Assembly: GCA_963580285.1 (NCBI GenBank) | Contig: OY757020.1 | Coordinates: 103,171,497 to 103,235,496 of the forward strand | Origin: Lucinisca nassula | Lineage: Eukaryota; Mollusca; Bivalvia; Lucinida; Lucinidae | Direction of reading: 5' to 3' | DNA length: 64,000 nt | Shown: piece after piece, positions 57,053-64,000 of the stretch | Numbering within the stretch: the first letter of the stretch is position 1 | Layout of the letters: the number at the start of each line of letters is the position of its first letter | The notes under the pieces: model-generated | The model's database searches: none | What the model was told of the DNA's origin: nothing | Seen by the model: only the letters and a program-made list of their open reading frames with translations | Position numbers and translations under genes: made by a program

Positions 57053-59321
57053 TGCACGACCCGCAGAAAAAGCGACCGACTGAAGTCGGTTGATTGACTA
57101 AGAGTGCCCTAAAATCACCGTGTCATTCTGTCATTCGGTCATTCTGTCAGTCTGTCCGTCCATAACCCGTTTGTGAAAATTGGTGACAGTGACTTAACCG
57201 CTTGGAATATTTAAACAATTTTTGGCATACTGATAGATATCAATGAGAACTAACCAATGAACTTGCGAAATATTACATTCCATTTAGTATAGCCTCGCCG
57301 AGGCGAAAAATGTGAAAATTTTCGAACTGCTTCACCTCGGAAACCGTTGGGCCGATTGAAGTCAAATTTCAGATGGAGCCTCTATGGGATAGGGGAAACC
57401 AAAATTTTCTCATGAGGTCAAGGTCACATGACCAAAATGGCCGCCAAGCCATATATGGTCTGTCTGTCTGTTCGTCCATAACCCGTTTGTAAAAATTGGT
57501 GATAGTGACTTAACCGCTTGAAATATTTAAACAATTTTTGGCATACTGATAGATATCAATGAGATCTAACCAATGAACTTGCGAAATATTACATTCCATT
57601 TAGTATAGCCTCACCGAGGCGAAAAATCCGTAACCCGTTTGTGAAAATTGGTGATAGTGACTTAACCGCTTGGAATATTTAAACAATTTTTGGCATACTG
57701 ATAGATATCAATGCGATCTAACCAATGAACTTGCGAAATATTACATTCCATTTAGTATAGCCTCGCCGAGGCGAAGAATGTGAAAATTTTCGAACTGCTT
57801 CTCCTTGGAAACCGTTGGGCCGATTGAAGTCAAATTTCATATGGAGCCTCTATGGGGTAGGGCTAACCAATATTTGCTCATGGGGTCCAGCTCACATGAC
57901 CAAAATGGCCGCCAAGCCATATATGGTCTGTCTGTCTGTCCGTCCGTAACCCGTTTGTGAAAATCGGTGATAGTGACTTTAACCGCTTGGAATATTTAAA
58001 CAATTTTTGGCATACTGATAGATATCAATGAGAACTAACCAATGAACTTACGAAATATTACATTCCATTTAGTATAGCCTCGCCGAGGCGAAAAATGTGA
58101 AAATTTTCGAACTGCTTCTATTCGGAAACCGTTGGGCCGATTGAAGTCAAATTTCATATGGAGCCTCTATGGGATAGGGGAAACCAGAATTTTCTCCTGA
58201 GGTCAAGGTCACATGACCAAAATGGCCGCCAAGCCATATATGGTCTGTCTGTCTGTTCGTCCGTAACCCGTTTGTAAAAATTGGTGATAGTGACTTAACC
58301 TCTTGAAATATTTAAACAATTTTTGGCATACTGATAGATATCAATGAGATCTAACCAATGAACTTGCGAAATATTACATTCCATTTAGTATAGCCTCGCC
58401 GAGGCGAAAAATCCGTAACCCGTTTGTGAAAATTGGTAATAGTGACTATCCGCTTGGAATATTTAAACAATTTTTGGCATACTGATAGATATCAATGAGA
58501 TCTAACCAATGAACTTGCGAAATATTACAGTCCATTTAGTATAGCCTCGCCGAGGCGAAAAATGTGAAAATTTTCGAACTGCTTCTCCTCGGAAACCGTT
58601 GGGCCGATTGAAGTCAAATTTCATATGGAGCCTCTATGGGATGGGGCTAACCAATATTTGCCCATGGGGTCCAGCTCACATGACCAAACTGGCCGCCAAG
58701 CCATATATGGTCTGTCTGTCTGTCCGTCCGTAACCCGTTTGTGAAAATTGGTGATATTGACTTAACCGCTTGGAATATTTAAACAGTTTTTGGCATACTG
58801 ATAGATATCGATGAGATCTAACCAATGAACTTGCGAAATATTACATTCCGTTTAGTATAGCCTCGCAGAGGCGAAAAATGTGAAAATTTTCGAACTGCTT
58901 CTCCTCGGAAACCGTTGGGCCGATTGAATTCTAATTTCATATAGAGCTTCTATGGGATGGGGGAAACCAAAATTTGCTCATGGGGTCCTGGTCACATGAC
59001 CAAAGTGGCTGCCAAGCCATATATGGTAAAAACCCTTCAAAAATAGTCTCCTCCAGAACCACTGGGCAGATTTCCACGAAACTTGATAAATGGCATCTGG
59101 GACGTAGGCCGATCATAAATTGCCAAAATGGTGACCCTGGGTTGACCTTGACCTTCTTTGTGCCTAGGTCAAACTTCGACACATATGGTTTTTTATTGGA
59201 AAATGTGAGAATGCATTTTATCCTGCAAACGATTCAGAATACAGTACTAAAGTATAAGATATATTTTTGCTCCTTACGATAAGGCGCATTTATTGGGGGA
59301 ACCGTTTTAGGTCCAAGTCAC
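57053..59321 (-). mobile_element. HEL element with multiplied internal units, 5'-truncated
   Basis: The minus-strand 3' end is at 57053 (TGCACGACCCGC on +) with hairpin CCGACTGAAGTCGG. At least five repeats of the 'GTCCGTAACCCGTTTGTG ... GGCCGCCAAGCCATATATGG' unit begin near 57120, 57470, 57920, 58255 and 58720, alternating with short partial units at about 57625 and 58410. The 5' part (59030-59321) reads through the ERR-like GTTGACCTTGACCTTC region and stops at TTTAGGTCCAAGTCACATG. Confidence 0.7.
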
Positions 59322-59402
59322 ATGTTTATCTTAAAAATTTCACCTTTTTGGAGGTAAAAGTTTCAATACATTGGTATACATGTAGGCGTGTTTCGTAATG
59401 AA
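59322..59402 (-). mobile_element. FB MITE end fragment
   Basis: TTGGAGGTAAAAGTTTCAAT and TGTAGGCGTGTTTCGTAATG match the CACGCCTATA-type FB terminus. It replaces the missing 5' end of the HEL copy. Confidence 0.5.
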
Positions 59403-59407
59403 TCAGT

Positions 59408-59620
59408 TTAACTCTTATCATGCTGTTCACGACTACCTCTATCTTTGGAAACAGTGTAGATTCAGATCAGATGGCTTCTGAAAAAGTCATCTGATCAGGA
59501 TCTACACTGTTTGACATTAAGTTCATGGCTTTGTAAGAATAAATTACATCAAGTAGTTTGATAGGTTAAAAGTCAGAAATGGGTGTGGCTTAACTGAATA
59601 TTCAGCAAGAGAAGGGTTAA
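59408..59620 (-). mobile_element. PB-A MITE with TTAA at both ends
   Basis: TTAACTCTTATCATGCTGTT on the left; TTCAGCAAGAGAAGGGTTAA on the right. Core CAGATCAGATGGCTTCTGAA. Lies between two HEL copies. Confidence 0.75.
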
Positions 59621-59663
59621 ACGCATTTTGTCACATTTGTGTGGTATTCTTTGGATTAAGTAT

Positions 59664-60742
59664 TGCACGACCCGCAGAAAAAGCGACCGACTGAAGTCGG
59701 TTGATTTTCTAAGAGTGCCCTAAAATCATCATGTCATTCTGTCAGTCCGTCCGTAACCCGTTTGTGAAAATTGGTGATAGTGACTTAACCGCTTGGAATA
59801 TTTAAACAATTTTTGGCATACTGATAGATATCAATAAAATCTAACCAATGAAATTGCGAAATATTACATTCCAATTAGTATAGCCTTGCTGAGGCGAAAA
59901 ATGTGAAAATTTTCGAACTGCTTCTATTCGGAAACCGTTGGGCCGATTGAAGTCAAATTTCATATGGAGCCTCTATGGGATGGGCGAAACCAAAATTTGC
60001 TCATGGGGTCCTGGTCACATGACCAAAATGGCCGCCAAGCCATATATGGTCTGTCTGTCTGTCCGTCCGTAACCGGTTTGTGAAAAATGGGGATAGTGAC
60101 TTAACCGCTCGGAATATTTTAACAATTTTTGGCATACTGATAGATATCAATGAGATCTAACTAGTGAACTTGCGAAATATTATATTCCATTTAGTATAGC
60201 CTCGCCGAGGCGAAAATGTGAAAATTTTCGAACTGCTTCTCCTCGGAAACCGTTGGGCCGATTGAAGTCAAATTTCATATGGAGGCTCTATGGGATGGGG
60301 GAAACCATAATTTGCTCATGGGGTCCAGGTCACATGACCAAAATGGCCGCCAAGCCATATATGGTAAAGACCCTTCAAAAATAGTCTTCTCCAGAATCAC
60401 TGGGCAGATTTCCACGAAACTTGATAAATAGCATCTGGGACGTAGGCACATCATAAATTGCTAAAATGGTGACCCTGGGTTGACCTTGACCTTCTTTGTG
60501 CCTAGGTCAAACTTTGACCCATATGCTTTTGTATTGGAAAATGTGAGAATGCATTTTATCCTGCAAACGATTCAGAATATAGTACTAAAGTATAAGATAT
60601 ATTTTTGCTCCTTACGATAAGGCGCATTTATTAGGGGAACCGTTTTAGGTCCAGGTCACATGACCAAAATGGCCGCCATACCCATATATGGTAACACCCA
60701 TTAAGCTAAAAGCATCCGGCGGGTCGTGCACTTCAGCTGAAG
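59664..60742 (-). mobile_element. HEL element, complete
   Basis: On +, begins TGCACGACCCGCAGAAAAAG and ends GGCGGGTCGTGCA then CTTCAGCTGAAG (60731-60742). Two internal units (59755 and 60065 starts) and one full 5' part with CTGGGTTGACCTTGACCTTC. At about 1.08 kb this is the cleanest reference copy in the window. Confidence 0.75.
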
Positions 60743-60779
60743 CACTGGTTTAATCCACTAGTGGATTATCGAAAATATT

Positions 60780-61540
60780 ACATGGCGTAATTACACTCTC
60801 AGACGCGACGTCATCTTATAAAAGTGCATAGTATAACTTAAGAATCATGTATGCTAGTGTTTTGAAATTTAATATGCGGGTTCCTCATGAAAACCTAGTT
60901 GACCCATAGTTTTACTTCTGATCCCAATTATCTCCTATTTTTGAGTTATCTCCCTTTTAATTAGATAACATAGAAATCTCGTTAGTAAGATATCTGAAAA
61001 ATTACTTGAACTAGAGCCTTGAAATTTGGTATACAGATTTGGACGCAGGAGGAGATCAACTGATTAAATTTTCAAAACCAAATATTCAATTTTGTAGGAG
61101 ATATTGCCTTTTGCAATTTTCGCCATTTAATCCTGCTGCTTACAAGTGAAGAGTATTATTTAAAATTCGATGTGTGGATTTCTCATGAAAAAATAGTTGA
61201 CTATTATTTTTCTTGTCTGAATTATCTCCCCTTTTTAATTTATTTCCATTTTAATTAGATAACATAGGAATCTCGTTAGCTAGATATCTGAAAACGTTTT
61301 TGAGCTCCACACTTGAAATTTGGTGTACTGTTTTGGACTGAGGAGGAGATCACCTATTTTTAAAAAAAATAAAAATATGGAATAATGTTGGGAGTTATTG
61401 CCCTTTGAATTTTTTGGCCTTTTAATCCCATAGCTTACAACCGCATGGCATATCTTTAGAACCATGTATTCTAGTTATTAGTTATTTCCCTCATTAAAAT
61501 CTCGTTAGCAAGATATCTCAATATGTATTTCAACTAGAGC
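60780..61540 (+). repeat. Satellite array of the 53606 element, right part
   Basis: Units with AACTTAAGAATCATGTATGC, GAAATCTCGTTAGTAAG, GGAGGAGATCAACTGATTAA and TGTACTGTTTTGGACTGAGG at about 300-bp spacing. It ends where DIRS-like sequence starts (about 61545). Confidence 0.6.
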
Positions 61541-61610
61541 ATTGGGCGTTTTGGGATTTCACATTACACGGAGCAAGTCTTTAATGAATACATCTCGATC
61601 CCTTTCATAA

Positions 61611-62955
61611 ATGCCAAAACGGAAGGCCTCAGTTGCCTCAAAGACGGCAGTTCCGTCAAAGAGGAGTAGGTCGACAAAGTCTGCAACTGCAGAAACAGAT
61701 CATATAGATTCACTTGTCTATAAACTGATTGACAGAATGGTAGAACGTGGGGTAGTGTTGAAAATAGACACATCGTCAAATAATAATGATGTTGATAACA
61801 GTGAACCGCAACCTTCAACCTCAACAAGTGACGAGACTTAAAATACAGACACAACACAAACATCTATCCCCTTGATTGAAAACAGTACCACTTCAGACAA
61901 TACATTGAAGGAAAATATGACAATTGGTGCTAGTACCAACACTTGCAAAGAAACAAATGAAAGAACACTTTTAGTGGCAGATATCAACAAAGCATTACCT
62001 TGCCTATTTGGTAAGGACCAGCCAACACTAAGTGCATATTTATAACATTTCTTTGTCAGCTCACATACCTGACAAACTGAAACAAAACATTTGGAACAAT
62101 AAGTTCAAAGAGATGGAGTAGTTGCTCCCTGGTGCGAATGGAGATACTGTCTCCATTAACCTGATTGATAATAACCAAGCCACCACAGTCAGGTTACAGT
62201 CCTCAAAGTCTGTAAAACCTGACCTTTCATATGAGCCCCGCCAAGCGAATTTGTGTCTTCGAGCATTTCGTCATGACAAATTTTAACTGCGCATGCCCAG
62301 CCATTCAGAGGGGCCAGGGATATGGCTTTCTGTCTGAAGGTTCCTCTTGATTCACTGCTTGTATGAGCGAGCAGCGAAGGTTCTGGCGAGACTGCGAGGA
62401 TGCGCAGGCTCGCCTGAACCTTCGCTGCTCGCATAGGCGATAAGTACCAAAATCGCTTGACGGGGCCCATATGATAAATGGTCGCAGGCATTCCATATTT
62501 TCATGGGGGTCTACCTACAAAAATTTCCACAAGATGCACCACAATTATTGAAGTATGTGTCGTTAATCAGAGATTTGGATAGGGCTTATGGGCAGAAGTT
62601 TGTATTTTATGATAAGCTTTTTCGAGAGCATAGGCAAAGTTTTCCCTTTTCTTGGGGTATCATGCACAGCGAACTGTGGTTACAGGCAACTACGTTGCAT
62701 GGATCTCAGACTGTGAATCATTTCAATCATAGTTCAGTCCAGGCTTCAAAGGATAAGCACTTTTGTTGGAAATTCAACAAAAAGACTGGCTGTTTCAAGA
62801 AACCCTACCAGTTCACACATGCTTGTTCCAATTGTGGTGGGAGGTCACACCCACGTTTTCGTTGCTTTTCTCTGAAAACAAATGGTTCCGGGCATTCAAA
62901 TAAAATATGCCTTCTGCCAGTACGTCCTATTCAAATAGACAAGAGAGTTCTGTAA
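61611..62955 (+). pseudogene. DIRS-type retrotransposon gag, broken and carrying a MITE
   Basis: Starts MPKRKASVASKTAVPSKRSR (basic N-terminus). In-frame TAA at about 61839 is followed by more gag-like sequence. A frame change near 62050 leads to HIPDKLKQNIWNNKFKEME and, after a stop, LLPGANGDTVSINLIDN. After the MITE 62227-62474 the frame resumes as WSQAFHIFMGVYLQKFPQDA and ends in a Cys/His segment (CWKFNKKTGCF, HACSNCGGRSHPRFRC) typical of DIRS Gag. At least two stops and one frameshift, so non-functional. Confidence 0.75.
62227..62474. mobile_element. MITE inserted in the DIRS gag
   Basis: Inverted ends GCCCCGCCAAGCGA and TCGCTTGACGGGGC, flanked by direct CATATGA (62228-62234, 62468-62474). 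Internal hairpin GAGCGAGCAGCGAAGGTTCT / CCTGAACCTTCGCTGCTCGC (62365-62440). The gag frame is continuous across the insertion point if the insert and one CATATGA are ignored. Confidence 0.75.
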
Positions 62956-63079
62956 CTCCATAACAAAACATCAGCCCTTTCCAAACAGCGCCCCACGAAA
63001 GCCAAATTACAACCCCAATAAAAGTTGAAGTCCTGCAAAGTTATTTAGAAGGCTATGATGGTGACAAGGTGCAATTTCT

Positions 63080-63870
63080 GGTCATTTTTCATTTTGGTTT
63101 ACCATTCCATATGAAGGTCATCGCAATTTTATATTTGCAAAAAATCATAATTCATGCATCAAAAATAATGTTATTATGCGTGAAAAATTGCAGGAAGAAC
63201 TCAAGGTACAACGTATAAAGGGCCCCTTTTCTTCCTCACCTTTCACAAATTTGCTTTGTTCTCCATTCGGTTTGATAACAAAACAAGACCCTGGTGCCTT
63301 TAGGCTTATTCATGATCTTTCCTTTCCAAAAGGAAGATCAGTCACAAAAATTATTCACATGTCTATTATGATTCTGTAGACAATGTATTTGGGATAGTAA
63401 AGGAATTTGGGCAGGTGCTTTAATGGCCAAAACTGATATCGAAAACGGTTTTCGAGTAATGCCCATACATCCCAGAGACCATGAACTGTTGGGTTTTACA
63501 CTCCAACATGAAATGAATGATACAGAGTTCCATTTTTCTGTATTACCCCAAGGGTTTTCCATATCATGTAGTTATTTTGAACAATTTAGCACAGCTTTAC
63601 AGTGGATCATGGAAACAAAGTTTGGAGCTAGGATGAGTCACATTTTTGATGATTTTTTCTTTGCCGGACCCAAAAATTCCTCTCTTTGCAAGGATTCGTT
63701 ATGCACTTTTTTTTAGAGATGTCTAAACACCTTGGTATTCCAATCAAACAGTTCAACCCACAACCAAAATTATTATTTATGGTATTGAAGTTGACTCAAA
63801 TCTAATGCTAATCAAACTGCCACATGATAAAGTTATTAAAATAAAGGAGCTTTTATCAAGTCTAAACCAT
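63080..63870 (+). pseudogene. DIRS-type reverse transcriptase, frameshifted and truncated
   Basis: Pieces in order: LQEELKVQRIKGPFSSSPF, FRLIHDLSFPKGRSV (63176-63379); a break near 63375 and another near 63414; then ALMAKTDIENGFRVMPIHP, LPQGFSISCSYFEQFSTALQ and the catalytic-like box HIFDDFFFAGP (63423-63716); a break in the T8 run at about 63707; then a further stretch ending about 63870. DIENGFR and the FDD box match DIRS RTs. RNase H and tyrosine recombinase are missing because another repeat intervenes. Confidence 0.75.
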
Positions 63871-63871
63871 A

Positions 63872-64000
63872 AGAAATCAAAGCGCCAAAAGGCGCTGAAA
63901 TGACAGATTCTGTGAAAAATTCAGATATACTTTATTGATAAAGACAATGGCGCTGGAGTGCTGATTTTTAGTTTTGTTCACAAAAATGATGTGAATCGGC
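63872..64000 (+). repeat. Repeat interrupting the DIRS element at the window edge
   Basis: GAAATCAAAGCGCCAAAAGG, CTGAAATGACAGATTCTGTG as in the FAM20C 3' UTR (46965-47018), then TTTATTGATAAAGACAATGG. Extends beyond the window. Confidence 0.5.

Noticed and set aside
58974..59282. 102-codon ORF in the HEL element
   Set aside because: Lies wholly in noncoding repeat sequence; equivalent ORFs in other copies are interrupted at different places.

Overview
This is animal nuclear DNA: genes split by introns with GT-AG junctions, and very dense transposon and SINE content. A marine bivalve mollusc is the best guess, from the repeat style (tRNA-derived SINEs ending in GTTAAAC plus CAAA-type tails, foldback MITEs, satellite-bearing elements with GACCTTGACC motifs) and from the gene content. 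The species cannot be fixed from sequence alone. There is no prokaryotic content.

Genes. The backbone is a FAM20C-like secretory-pathway protein kinase gene on the + strand. Six consecutive exons (1887-1979, 4149-4261, 34248-34410, 40438-40565, 41667-41748, 46647-46932) join in frame into 287 residues, covering the C-terminal two thirds of the kinase domain up to the stop codon. The N-terminal exons lie left of the window. Most of the window is therefore FAM20C intron. The 30-kb intron 4262-34247 holds, on the opposite strand, an intronless 280-aa membrane protein (22100-22942). It aligns with alkaline ceramidases but has lost the metal-binding histidines, so it looks like a ceramidase-fold pseudoenzyme. 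The same intron holds a CR1/Rex-type non-LTR retrotransposon on the minus strand (about 11.2-15.5 kb). Its endonuclease region, including a 2A-like peptide motif, is duplicated perfectly and in frame (2 x 720 bp).

Right of the FAM20C stop (46932) the DNA is intergenic. It has one candidate first exon (47221-47448), a broken SGNH-hydrolase ORF (52762-53330), a large mosaic of satellite-bearing elements (53.6-61.5 kb), and a decayed DIRS-type tyrosine-recombinase retrotransposon (61.6-63.9 kb) with a MITE inside its gag.

Repeat families, named here for reference. FB: foldback MITEs with a palindromic GGTTCTAACGAG core. PB-A and PB-B: MITEs with TTAA target sites and CCC...GGG ends (piggyBac-like). 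POGO: TA-flanked MITEs with ACAGTAAAATTCC-like ends. HP: about 420-bp hairpin elements. HEL: long elements with TGCACGACCCGC ends and internal tandem units. SINE-1: tRNA head with a (CA)n tail. SINE-2: tRNA head GGGCCTCCGTGGCCTAGTGG with a poly-A tail. SINE-3: tRNA-like head, ends GTTAAACTCC. SINE-4: ends GTTAAACCTCAAATC. SINE-5: CTCACTCAC tail. Also present are a transposon with minisatellite ends (CGG: CCTCGGCCCC units) and several elements that carry tandem arrays between short inverted ends. Many insertions are nested, which gives a relative chronology.
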